DNA of 64,000 bases. It comes from Lachnospiraceae bacterium. GTDB taxonomy: Bacteria; Bacillota; Clostridia; Lachnospirales; Lachnospiraceae. The position numbers and the translations under genes were made by a program. Shown piece after piece: positions 52,530 through 60,825 of the stretch. Location of the stretch: positions 244,834 to 308,833 of the forward strand of contig CAJTAL010000001.1 in assembly GCA_910574285.1 (NCBI GenBank). Direction: 5' to 3'. The notes beneath the pieces are model-generated. The model was not told the origin of the DNA and made no database searches. It saw nothing but the letters and a program-made list of their open reading frames with translations. The stretch's first letter is position 1; each line of letters opens with the position of its first letter.

Positions 52530-53168
52530 TTAATTACGAATGGATGACGCCAGCTCTACCGCTTCCTTCGTAAGCTCGCGGATCTTGTCAAATTCTCCGT
52601 TCTTAACCAGTTCCCCTTTGACCATCCAGCTTCCGCCGCAGCAGACGATTTTGTCACAGTCAAGATAATCTTTCAGATTCTTAGCGCTGATCCCGCCTGT
52701 CGGCATAAACTTCATCATCGTATACGGAGCTGCCATTGCCTTAATCATAGAAACGCCGCCTGCCTGCTCTGCCGGAAAGAACTTGACTACTTCCAGACCG
52801 CGCTTTGCCGCCTGGGCCAACTCGGAAGGAGTGATACATCCCGGGAATACGGGAATCTCCTTTTCCAGGCAATAATCCACGATCTCCGGATCAAATCCCG
52901 GACTTACGATAAATCTGGCTCCTGCTGCCACAGCGCGATCCACCTGTTCAACCGTCAGCACCGTGCCTGCTCCAACAAGCATATCCGGATATTCCTTGCT
53001 CATCAGACGTATAGATTCTTCTGCCGCCTCTGTCCGAAAGGTAACCTCTGCACAGGGAAGTCCCCCCTCTGTAAGAGCTTTCGCCAGCGGAAGCGCATCC
53101 TTCGTATCCTCCAGTACAACTACCGGCACGACTCCATAACCACCAAACTGTTCTGCAATTGTATTCAT
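52530..53168 (-). CDS. kdgA: KDPG aldolase (2-keto-3-deoxy-6-phosphogluconate)
   Basis: Splits KDPG into pyruvate and glyceraldehyde-3-phosphate. 212 residues with E41 (EVTFRT), the phosphate-binding GAGTVL (66-71), and the Schiff-base lysine K129 in EVVKFFPAE. The start is ATG 53168 (MNTIAEQF) behind AGGAGG; the frame upstream is not conserved. Preceded by the IlvD/Edd dehydratase with about 130 bp between. Also likely accepts KHG. Confidence 0.93.
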   Translation of the reverse strand: MNTIAEQFGGYGVVPVVVLEDTKDALPLAKALTEGGLPCAEVTFRTEAAEESIRLMSKEYPDMLVGAGTVLTVEQVDRAVAAGARFIVSPGFDPEIVDYCLEKEIPVFPGCITPSELAQAAKRGLEVVKFFPAEQAGGVSMIKAMAAPYTMMKFMPTGGISAKNLKDYLDCDKIVCCGGSWMVKGELVKNGEFDKIRELTKEAVELASSIRN

Positions 53169-53299
53169 ATCTTCCTTACCTCCTAATTCAACAGCCCCGA
53201 AAAGAACATCGGGATACCAAGTACGATGCGTCGGTGCCTGCTCGGGCGTCCTGTGTGAAGTATGATTCTCTTTTAATAATGGATTTTCATGTGTCATAA

Positions 53300-55021
53300 T
53301 CACTCCAGATACGCTCCCTTCATTGGGCTTACCGCATGTTCACTGAACAGACGCAGAACCCCCTTTTTGTATTTTGGCTTACGCGGCTTCCAGCTCTTAC
53401 GTCTCTCATCAAGTATCGCTTCCACTTCTTCCGCGGTCTTTCGCTCTCCCGCAATCCCGATGATATTCAGCTTCCGCTCTTCTACATCGATCTCGATCAG
53501 ATCACCTTCTTCCACAAGCGCGATTGGGCCGCCATCCACTGCTTCCGGGCTGCAATGGCCGATCACGGGACCTGTGGAAGCTCCTGAGAAACGGCCGTCC
53601 GTGATCAGCGCGATACTCTTCCCAAGCTCCTTGTCGCTGCTGATCGCCTCGGAGGTATAGAACATCTCCGGCATTCCGCTCCCCTTAGGCCCTTCGTAGC
53701 GGATAAATACCGCATCGCCTTTCCGGATCTTATGCTTAAGCACTGCATCCAGGCATTCTTCCTCACTGTCAAACGGTCTCGCCCTTAAGACCGCCTTAAA
53801 CATCTCCTTCGGACATGCCGTATGCTTGATGACAGCGCCTTCCGGCGCCAGATTGCCTCTTAATATGGCGATACTTCCGTCTGTACCGATCGCATTCTCA
53901 TAAGGACGGATGATATCCTCTTTGGAGAGCGAAACCTGATAACGCTGATTGAATTCCTGCAGCCATTTCTGACATCTCTCGTAAAAACCGCTGCGTCTCA
54001 GTTCATCCAGATTCTCCCCCAGTGTCTTGCCGGTTACCGTCATAACATCCAGATGCAGATAATCACGGATTTCTTCCATAATCGCCGGTACTCCGCCCGC
54101 ATAATAGAAACATTCAGCCGGCCATCTTCCTGCCGGACGGACATCCAGAAGATACCGGGCATTCCGGTGCAGCCGGTCGAAGGTATCCCCGGTAATCTCT
54201 ATGTCGAATTCATGGGCAATCGCCGGAATATGCAGAAGGCAATTGGTACTCCCCGAGACAGCAGCATGCACAAGGATCGCATTTTCAAAGCTATCCATGG
54301 TGACAATATCACTCGGACACATATGCGGCATGGATGCAAGCTTCACCGCCTGCTTCCCCGCCTCCCGGGCAAATGCAAGAAGATCCGAGCTCGTCGCAGG
54401 CATCAATGCACTTCCGGGAAGAGCAAGACCAAGAGCCTCCGCCATAATCTGCATCGTCGAAGCCGTACCGATGAAGGAACACGCGCCGCAGCTCGGGCAG
54501 GCATTGCATTTCGCCCATTCAAGCGTCTTCTCATCAATCTCTCCTCTCTGATATCTGGCGCTGTACATCCCTAACTGCTCCAGGGTAAGCATATCAGGTC
54601 CTGCGTTCATCGTCCCTCCCGGCACTACCACGGAAGGAATATCCACTCTAGAAAGCCCCATCAGATTACCGGGCATCCCCTTGTCACAGCTTGCCAGGTA
54701 CACCCCCGCGTCAAAAGGTGTTGCATTGGCATGGATCTCGATCATATTCGCGATCATCTCGCGGCTTGCCAGGCTGTAATTAATCCCGTCTGTTCCCTGG
54801 CTCTCCCCGTCGCAGATATCCGTACAATAGTAACGCGCGCCGTATCCTCCCGCTTCCTCGATTCCTTTGCGGACCTCTTCCACCAGAATATTCAGATGGC
54901 CGCTTCCCGGATGGCTGTCTCCATAGGTGCTTTCGATCATCACCTGGGGCTTTGACAGATCCTCAGGCTTCCATCCAGTTCCGATACGCAGCGGATCCAA
55001 CTCCGGTGCAATTTTGCGCAT
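53300..55021 (-). CDS. IlvD/Edd-family dehydratase (sugar-acid dehydratase)
   Basis: A 573-residue Fe-S dehydratase. Iron-sulfur cysteines: C66/C70 (YYCTDICDG), C112 (SCDKGMPGN) and C181 (CGACSFIGTA); also GRFSGAS and GHCSPEA near the C-terminus. The start ATG 55021 has AAGGAG. Family members are dihydroxy-acid dehydratase (IlvD), 6-phosphogluconate dehydratase and aldonate dehydratases. With kdgA and kdgK downstream and a FadR-type regulator upstream, dehydration of an aldonate such as gluconate or galactonate to KDG is most likely; IlvD remains an alternative because of ilv genes 5 kb away. Confidence 0.88.
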   Translation of the reverse strand: MRKIAPELDPLRIGTGWKPEDLSKPQVMIESTYGDSHPGSGHLNILVEEVRKGIEEAGGYGARYYCTDICDGESQGTDGINYSLASREMIANMIEIHANATPFDAGVYLASCDKGMPGNLMGLSRVDIPSVVVPGGTMNAGPDMLTLEQLGMYSARYQRGEIDEKTLEWAKCNACPSCGACSFIGTASTMQIMAEALGLALPGSALMPATSSDLLAFAREAGKQAVKLASMPHMCPSDIVTMDSFENAILVHAAVSGSTNCLLHIPAIAHEFDIEITGDTFDRLHRNARYLLDVRPAGRWPAECFYYAGGVPAIMEEIRDYLHLDVMTVTGKTLGENLDELRRSGFYERCQKWLQEFNQRYQVSLSKEDIIRPYENAIGTDGSIAILRGNLAPEGAVIKHTACPKEMFKAVLRARPFDSEEECLDAVLKHKIRKGDAVFIRYEGPKGSGMPEMFYTSEAISSDKELGKSIALITDGRFSGASTGPVIGHCSPEAVDGGPIALVEEGDLIEIDVEERKLNIIGIAGERKTAEEVEAILDERRKSWKPRKPKYKKGVLRLFSEHAVSPMKGAYLE

Positions 55022-55145
55022 TTCCTGACTCCTTAATTCCAATCTTTCTTCTCCTTTCTCAAAAAGCAATACAACAATCTGGTTGGATCCAATGTCACTG
55101 CTTCACCAGCCATAATTCTTATCTCCTCTTATTTGTTCTTTTTAT

Positions 55146-55160
55146 AACATCTGACGTCTT
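55146..55160. promoter_or_regulatory. GntR (FadR-type) operator site 1
   Basis: AACATCTGACGTCTT, a degenerate copy of the ATACATC-T-GATGTAT dyad, 16 bp past the -10 of the dehydratase promoter. Confidence 0.6.
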
Positions 55161-55176
55161 ATGTTATTGTAGTTTT

Positions 55177-55205
55177 ATTATAATATTTCACCCTTTTTCT
55201 TTCAA
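55177..55205 (-). promoter_or_regulatory. Promoter of the dehydratase-kdgA-kdgK operon
   Basis: TTGAAA (55200-55205), exact 17 bp, TATAAT (55177-55182) on minus. Confidence 0.75.
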
Positions 55206-55219
55206 TACATCTGATGTAT
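55205..55219. promoter_or_regulatory. GntR (FadR-type) operator site 2
   Basis: ATACATC-T-GATGTAT, a perfect dyad touching the upstream edge of the -35 box. Confidence 0.75.
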
Positions 55220-55331
55220 ATATTCTTCATTCTATCTTTTGCACAAAAAAAGAAACTTTTCAACACATGAAAAGCTTACATTTTGTGCATTATATCTATT
55301 CTGTTTTTTAAGTCATTTGAAAAGAAGCAAA

Positions 55332-55346
55332 TACATCTGACGTATC
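55332..55346. promoter_or_regulatory. GntR (FadR-type) operator site 3
   Basis: ATACATC-T-GACGTAT, one base from perfect symmetry, just after the regulator's stop codon; an upstream auxiliary site. Confidence 0.65.
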
Positions 55347-55370
55347 ATCTTACCACATACCCATTTCCAT

Positions 55371-56081
55371 TCATGATTTCCTATCTCTTTCTTCAAGAAG
55401 TCTCATAATCGTCTGACGATTAAAGGTCAGATGCATCATCATAGCGCATTTTGCGCCTACAGAATCTCTTTTACATATCGCTTCCGTAATAGCTCTGTGG
55501 GTCTGCAGCGTTTCTTCTTTTAATAAGCGATGCGTCAGATTGGCAAATGTATAGACAGCCGTATTGATTACCGGAACCAAAGTCTCCACCACCTGATTCT
55601 TACTGCACCGCGCTATACAGGTATGAAATTCAATGTCCTTGCTGATATGATTATGACCGCCCTGATATAACTGCTCCGTCTCATCACACAGACGCTTCAG
55701 CGTGACCAGCTCGCCCTCGTTTGCATTTCTGCATGCCAAGGCCGCGATCTCCGGTTCAATCATGAGCCGCACCTCAAACAGATCCAACGCCATCTTATAC
55801 TTATCTTCCATCTTCCCAAATCCCAGAGGATCCTCATCCAGAGTGTTCGTGCTGATCACATAGGTCCCGGAACCTCTGCGCACTTCCAGTATTCCCCGGG
55901 ATACCAGCCCTTTTACCGCTTCCCGGATCGTGCTGCGCCCCACGCCGAACCGCTCTGCAAGCTCGAATTCATTCGGGATCTTCTGCCCCGGCTCAACCGG
56001 CTCCTGCAGGATATATTTCATCAATTCATCCTCGATCTGTGCCCCCAGGGGCTTCTTGTTCTTCCTGTCAAAACTATACAT
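55371..56081 (-). CDS. FadR/UxuR-type GntR regulator
   Basis: 236 residues: N-terminal wHTH with LQEPVEPGQKIPNEFELAERF, GVGRSTIREAVKGLVSRGIL, RRGSGTYV, and a C-terminal FCD domain of helices with metal/ligand histidines (DIEFHTCIARCS, QTHRAITEAICKRD). FCD regulators such as UxuR, ExuR and KdgR-like proteins sense sugar acids. Its location directly upstream of the dehydratase operon, with three copies of one palindrome, makes it the probable repressor. Confidence 0.9.
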   Translation of the reverse strand: MYSFDRKNKKPLGAQIEDELMKYILQEPVEPGQKIPNEFELAERFGVGRSTIREAVKGLVSRGILEVRRGSGTYVISTNTLDEDPLGFGKMEDKYKMALDLFEVRLMIEPEIAALACRNANEGELVTLKRLCDETEQLYQGGHNHISKDIEFHTCIARCSKNQVVETLVPVINTAVYTFANLTHRLLKEETLQTHRAITEAICKRDSVGAKCAMMMHLTFNRQTIMRLLEERDRKS

Positions 56082-56173
56082 TCTAATGTCCCTCCGGAAG
56101 CGCTTCTTACACCGATGTCACAAGCGCCTTCACATTCCCCTATTTAAAATGGTAAGTATTCTTTCGCGTATAT

Positions 56174-56202
56174 ATTGTAACAATTGTACCATTCGCTGTC
56201 AA
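56174..56202 (-). promoter_or_regulatory. Promoter of the FadR-type regulator
   Basis: TTGACA (56197-56202), 17 bp, TACAAT (56174-56179) on minus. Confidence 0.65.
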
Positions 56203-56250
56203 TCGAAGAGTTGCATCATCAAAATAATCCAGATGAATCCTTTATATGCC

Positions 56251-57582
56251 TTAGTAATTGTACCTCTTCCTATATTTGAAGAACATAAAAGCAGACAATG
56301 CAAGCGCCATCAGTTCCGCCGCAGGCGTTGCCAGCCAGATTCCATTCACGCCCAAAATAAGAGGAAGCACGATCATCGTAATCAGCATAAACACAAACGA
56401 CCTCGAAAATGCCAGGACAGCCGAAACTACTCCATTGGATAATGCGGTAAACATTCCGCTGGCAAAAATATTAAACCCAATAAACAAAAGCGCAACGGTA
56501 CAGATCCTGTTTCCGGTCACTGCCAGATCATACACCGGATTGTCCGGACGGGCAAAGACGGACACCAGCGGCCTTGTCAGAAAGAAGGATGCCGCAACCG
56601 TCACAAGGGAAATCACGGAGATCACCCTCATGCTGACCGCAACCAGCTTTTTCAATTTGCTGTGATTCTGTTCTCCATAATAATAGCTGAGCATAGGGGC
56701 AACGCCGTAAGAATACCCTGTATACAGGGAACTGGCAAACATCAACACATACATAATAATGGTTACGGCAGCGACCCCGTCTTCACCCACATAATGCAGC
56801 ATCGTCCAGTTGAACATCATCGTAATGATCCCTGTAACGAGCGCGGTCGCCATCTCCGAGCATCCGTTTGAAGCCGCATTTACAAGAACCTTAAACCGGA
56901 ATACCGGTTTCCTGAAATGCAGAAGATTCTTTTTCTGACTGAAGACAAACAATCCCGCAACCGCCGTTACAGAATAACCAAGTCCCGTCGCGATCGCCGC
57001 TCCGCTGATCCCCATGCCGAAGCCGGCGATAAACACATAATCAAGCGCCATGTTCAGGACACCTCCCGTTACAGAGCAGATCAGGGAAAGGGCTGCCTTT
57101 TCGCTGGCGATCATGTAAAGCGTGAAATTATTCATCAGAAGAATCGGCACGGTAAACACCAGATACCGGCTTAAATATTCCACACAGTACCCTTCCACAT
57201 CTGCGGAAAGATTCATACCGGCAAAAATGTGGTTCATTGCCAGATACCCCGCCGCACACATGACGATCCCTACCATAACATTTACTAAGATCAGGAAAGT
57301 AAAATCCTCCTTCGCTTCCCCGCATTTTTGTTCCCCCATCTTTTTCATAATGACTGCGCTGCCTCCGGTGGCGAGCATGGTAGAGACAGCCGTGACAAGC
57401 TGGATGATAGGCGCCGTCAGATTGATGGCCGAAAGCGCGTCCGTGCCGATCAGGTTCGACACGAACAGCCCGTCAACCATCGTGTAAAAAGACATGAATA
57501 CTGTCATTGCAATCGTCGGCACGGCAAATTTCAGGATATTTTTCAGAGTTACAGGCTTTTCGTATACATTCAAGCTTTCCAT
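56251..57582 (-). CDS. MATE-family efflux transporter
   Basis: 443 residues with about twelve membrane segments; the family motifs KFAVPTIAMTVFMSFYTMVDGLF and IGTDALSAINLTAPIIQLV are near the N-terminus and a second similar half begins after residue 230. These are Na+ or H+ coupled drug/metabolite exporters. Start ATG 57582 with GGAGG. Stands alone with its own promoter. It could be thought of as a polysaccharide flippase relative, but sequence features are of the multidrug subgroup. Confidence 0.9.
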   Translation of the reverse strand: MESLNVYEKPVTLKNILKFAVPTIAMTVFMSFYTMVDGLFVSNLIGTDALSAINLTAPIIQLVTAVSTMLATGGSAVIMKKMGEQKCGEAKEDFTFLILVNVMVGIVMCAAGYLAMNHIFAGMNLSADVEGYCVEYLSRYLVFTVPILLMNNFTLYMIASEKAALSLICSVTGGVLNMALDYVFIAGFGMGISGAAIATGLGYSVTAVAGLFVFSQKKNLLHFRKPVFRFKVLVNAASNGCSEMATALVTGIITMMFNWTMLHYVGEDGVAAVTIIMYVLMFASSLYTGYSYGVAPMLSYYYGEQNHSKLKKLVAVSMRVISVISLVTVAASFFLTRPLVSVFARPDNPVYDLAVTGNRICTVALLFIGFNIFASGMFTALSNGVVSAVLAFSRSFVFMLITMIVLPLILGVNGIWLATPAAELMALALSAFMFFKYRKRYNY

Positions 57583-57628
57583 AAATTTATCCTCCGTTCA
57601 CATTGTATTTGTTTCCTCTGTATGCTAT

Positions 57629-57657
57629 CATATACCGTACAGTAACTGTTCAGTCAA
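57629..57657 (-). promoter_or_regulatory. Promoter of the MATE gene
   Basis: TTGACT (57652-57657), 17 bp, TATATG (57629-57634) on minus; the spacer carries AACAGTTACTGT, a short dyad that may be an operator. Confidence 0.55.
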
Positions 57658-57715
57658 TACAATATTGAAAGATAAAATTTCCGCTTTTCCCGCAGCCGCA
57701 GAACCAAAAAAGAAA

Positions 57716-57750
57716 AGGCATCTGACGGTATCCAATATCGCCAAATGCCT
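57716..57750 (-). terminator. Terminator of the ilvE-DUF1015 unit
   Basis: AGGCAT and ATGCCT with CTGACGG/... pairing between, followed on minus by TTTTCTTTTTT. Confidence 0.75.
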
Positions 57751-57781
57751 ATATCTCATAAGTCTTGCAGCTATTCTGTTC

Positions 57782-59020
57782 TTACAGACAATGTATGAAT
57801 AAGCCGCTCCGTAATTTGGGTTCGAACCAGGTTGATTTCGGCGGCATCAGCCTTCCGGAATCTGCCACGGCCAACAATTCCTCCATAGACGTAGGATACA
57901 TGGCAAACGCCACCTTCCTGATATCCCCGCCGGTCAGCCGAACCAGTTCCTCCAGTCCCCGGATGCCTCCGACAAACTGAAGCCTCGGATCTACTTTCGG
58001 GTCTCTGATACCAAGCAGAGGTTCCAGGATATGATTCTGAAGAATCGATACATCCAGGCCGTCCACGGGATCATCCGTGTATAATTCCTTCCGTATCGTC
58101 AAAAGGTACCACCTTCCGGCGCCGTACATAGCCATCTCACCCTTACGCGCCGGATGAAATGCCGCCGAACGCTCCGTGATATGGAACTTTTTGCCTATCT
58201 CGTCCAATAGTTCTTCAAACGTATATCCGTTCAATCCGGTCACCACCCGGTTATAATCCAATATTCTCAGCTCCTCCGCCGGAAACAGCACGGAGAGAAA
58301 ATAATTAAATTCTTCCGTTCCGTCATAATCCGGATGTTCCCTGCGGCGCTTAAGCCCCACTTTCACGGCCGACGCCGCCCGGTGGTGTCCGTCCGCAATA
58401 TACACGCTTTCCATACGTGAGAATATCTCCCCGATCTCCTGCGTCAGCTTCCGGTCGCCGCCGATCTTCCACACCTGATGCCGGATACCGTCTTCCGAAA
58501 CGAAATCATAAAGAGCCTCCGATTCCTTTACCGTACATACAATCTGACTAAGACGCGGATCGCCCCGATACGCCAGAAAGATGGGTCCCGTCTGAGCGTT
58601 CAGAATATCCACATGACGGATTCTGTCCTGCTCTTTGTCTTCCTTGGTATTCTCATGCCTCCGGACCGCGCCGCTCAGATAATCATCGACAGAAGCACAA
58701 CCTACGATTCCGGTCTGGGTATGTCCCTCATAAGTTAATGCATAGAGATAATAACAGGACTCCTCTTCCGTAACAAAGATCCCCTCTTCCATCATCTCAT
58801 CCAATGTCTGTCTTGCACGCTCATAGACTTCCCGGGAATACATATCTGTCTCATCCGGGAACTGTGTCTCCGCGCGGTCTATCCGCAGAAAAGAAAGAGG
58901 ATTTCCTTCTACGGCTTTCTTTGCCTCTTTTCGGTCATATACATCGTAAGGAAGCGCAGCAATGGCAGAAACCTTGTCCACTGCAGGGCGCACACTCCTA
59001 AAAGGTCGGATTATCGGCAT
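57782..59020 (-). CDS. DUF1015 protein
   Basis: 412 residues, full-length DUF1015: IRPFRSVRPAVDKVSAIAAL, PYDVYDRKEA near the start, VYIADGHHRAASAV in the middle. The function of the family is not established; in clostridia it often sits beside serA/serC. Here it lies 32 bp after ilvE, so it belongs to an amino-acid biosynthesis transcript. A kinase- or phosphatase-like role in serine metabolism has been suggested for relatives, but nothing in this sequence proves it. Confidence 0.9.
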   Translation of the reverse strand: MPIIRPFRSVRPAVDKVSAIAALPYDVYDRKEAKKAVEGNPLSFLRIDRAETQFPDETDMYSREVYERARQTLDEMMEEGIFVTEEESCYYLYALTYEGHTQTGIVGCASVDDYLSGAVRRHENTKEDKEQDRIRHVDILNAQTGPIFLAYRGDPRLSQIVCTVKESEALYDFVSEDGIRHQVWKIGGDRKLTQEIGEIFSRMESVYIADGHHRAASAVKVGLKRRREHPDYDGTEEFNYFLSVLFPAEELRILDYNRVVTGLNGYTFEELLDEIGKKFHITERSAAFHPARKGEMAMYGAGRWYLLTIRKELYTDDPVDGLDVSILQNHILEPLLGIRDPKVDPRLQFVGGIRGLEELVRLTGGDIRKVAFAMYPTSMEELLAVADSGRLMPPKSTWFEPKLRSGLFIHCL

Positions 59021-59052
59021 GAAGCATTCACTCCTGTCTTTCTATATTATTA

Positions 59053-60078
59053 TTAACAAACTACATGGATCCAGCCTTCCGGAGCCTCGATGTGGCCCAT
59101 CTGGATTCCCGTCAATGTATCGTACAGCTTCTTCGTCACCGGCCCCATCTCATCCATTCCGCTTGGGAAACAGATCTCTTTCCCATGGTCGACTACCTTT
59201 CCGACCGGAGAGATCACCGCCGCCGTTCCGCACAAACCGCACTCCGCAAAATCCTTCACTTCTTCGAACGGCACCTCGCGCTCTTCCACCTCAAGACCGA
59301 GATATTTCTCCGCCACATACATCAGAGAACGTCTCGTAATAGACGGAAGGATCGTATCAGACTTCGGCGTTACCACCTTGTTGTCCTTCGTAATAAAGAT
59401 AAAATTCGCACCGCCGGTCTCTTCCACCTTCGTCCTTGTCGCCGCATCCAGGTACATATTCTCGTCATATCCCTGATTATGGGCGTCCACGATAGCGTGA
59501 AGGCTCATGGCATAGTTAAGACCTGCTTTCACATGTCCCGTTCCATGCGGAGCCGCACGGTCAAAATCACACACACGGATCGTAATCGGTTTTGCGCCGC
59601 CCTTAAAATACGGTCCCACCGGTGTCGTAAATACACGGAACTGATATTCATCCGCCGGTTTCACACCGATCACCGGGTTAGAACCGAACAGATACGGACG
59701 TACATATAAGGTAGCGCCGGAACCAAACGGCGGAACATACGCCGCATTCGCCTCCACCGTCTTATGTACGGCATCTACGAATCTATCTTCCGAAAATACC
59801 GCCATCTCAAGTCTCTTCGCCGTATCAGCCATTCTCTTCGCATTCAGGTCAGGGCGGAACATCACGATATGTCCGTCCTCGGTGGTATATGCCTTCAGCC
59901 CTTCAAAACAAGTCTGCGCATACTGCAGCACACAGGCGCACTCATTGATCACAACATTCGCGTCGGAAGTCAGCACACCTTCATCCCATGCTCCGTCTGT
60001 ATAATTGGACACATACCTCTTGTCCGTCTGTATATAACCAAATCCAAGGTTAGACCAGTCAATATTCTTCTTCTCCAT
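59053..60078 (-). CDS. ilvE: Branched-chain amino-acid aminotransferase
   Basis: PLP-dependent final step of Val, Leu and Ile synthesis (class IV aminotransferase). 341 residues from ATG 60078, behind GGAGGAATCG. Motifs: CFEGLKAYTTEDGHIVMFRP, RPYLFGSNPVIGVKP, GTGHVKAGLNYAMS (the PLP lysine), EETGGANFIF. It is separated from ilvN by a 114-bp gap with its own promoter. Confidence 0.95.
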   Translation of the reverse strand: MEKKNIDWSNLGFGYIQTDKRYVSNYTDGAWDEGVLTSDANVVINECACVLQYAQTCFEGLKAYTTEDGHIVMFRPDLNAKRMADTAKRLEMAVFSEDRFVDAVHKTVEANAAYVPPFGSGATLYVRPYLFGSNPVIGVKPADEYQFRVFTTPVGPYFKGGAKPITIRVCDFDRAAPHGTGHVKAGLNYAMSLHAIVDAHNQGYDENMYLDAATRTKVEETGGANFIFITKDNKVVTPKSDTILPSITRRSLMYVAEKYLGLEVEEREVPFEEVKDFAECGLCGTAAVISPVGKVVDHGKEICFPSGMDEMGPVTKKLYDTLTGIQMGHIEAPEGWIHVVC

Positions 60079-60137
60079 CTTTCGATTCCTCCGTTCTTCC
60101 ATCACTGTTCTCAGTCTTCAACAAATTATCCGAACCT

Positions 60138-60166
60138 ATTATAATCCCCCTCCTCTCAAAATTCAA
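60138..60166 (-). promoter_or_regulatory. Promoter of ilvE-DUF1015
   Basis: TTGAAT (60161-60166), 17 bp, TATAAT (60138-60143) on minus. Confidence 0.65.
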
Positions 60167-60177
60167 GAGTGCACTCT
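60166..60177. promoter_or_regulatory. Palindrome upstream of the ilvE promoter
   Basis: AGAGTGCACTCT, a perfect 12-bp palindrome touching the -35 box; possible operator. Confidence 0.45.
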
Positions 60178-60192
60178 GTTTTTTATTCTGAA

Positions 60193-60705
60193 CTATCTTT
60201 CCATCATACTGATTGACTCGATTCCGACGCTTCCTCCTCTTACCACCTCGATACTCTTAAATTCTTCCTTCAGCAGCTTGATCACGGCGTCGTTCTTCGT
60301 AGCCGTCTGGACGAATTCCAGCAGCAGGCTGTCCTTTCCATAGTCGATCACTTTCGCCTTGAACGTCTCCGCGATCTGGAACAGCTCCACCTTATCCTCC
60401 GGCGTACATTTCCTCACCTTGACATACAGGATCTCCTTCATCCTGACAAATACATCCGTAAAATCAATAACCTTGATCACTTCCACCAACCGGTTCAACT
60501 GCTTCTTGATCTGTTCAAAAGTCTCGTCGTCGCTGACTGTCGCGATCGTCATCCTGGAAATCGTCGGATCCTCTGTGGTTCCCACGGTAAGGCTGTCCAG
60601 ATTATAAGATTTCCCGGAGAACAGACCGGATATCTTCGACAGCACGCCCACCTGATTCTCTACATACAGAGATATCCATCGTTTCTTCATACCGTTTCCG
60701 CTCAT
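60193..60705 (-). CDS. ilvN: Acetolactate synthase regulatory subunit
   Basis: Small subunit of acetohydroxyacid synthase; confers valine feedback inhibition. 170 residues: N-terminal ACT domain (RWISLYVENQVGVLSKISGLFSG, NLDSLTVGTTEDPTISRM) and the C-terminal IlvN domain (LYVKVRKCTPEDKVELFQIA). Start ATG 60705 with GGAAGGAAAAG; the longer frame begins at a TTG. It follows ilvB by 120 bp. Confidence 0.95.
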   Translation of the reverse strand: MSGNGMKKRWISLYVENQVGVLSKISGLFSGKSYNLDSLTVGTTEDPTISRMTIATVSDDETFEQIKKQLNRLVEVIKVIDFTDVFVRMKEILYVKVRKCTPEDKVELFQIAETFKAKVIDYGKDSLLLEFVQTATKNDAVIKLLKEEFKSIEVVRGGSVGIESISMMER

Positions 60706-60825
60706 ATCTTTTCCTTCCTTCTGCAATTATAGAAATATTTCATAAACATATAAATTGATCGTCCACTGGCATCATTAGCATAACTCACAATTCAACTTAA
60801 CATAATTAACCATATGTTTGTTATA

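Noticed and set aside
56251..57582. MATE protein as the missing Wzx flippase
   Set aside because: Own promoter, 19 kb from the polysaccharide cluster and closer in motif to multidrug exporters.
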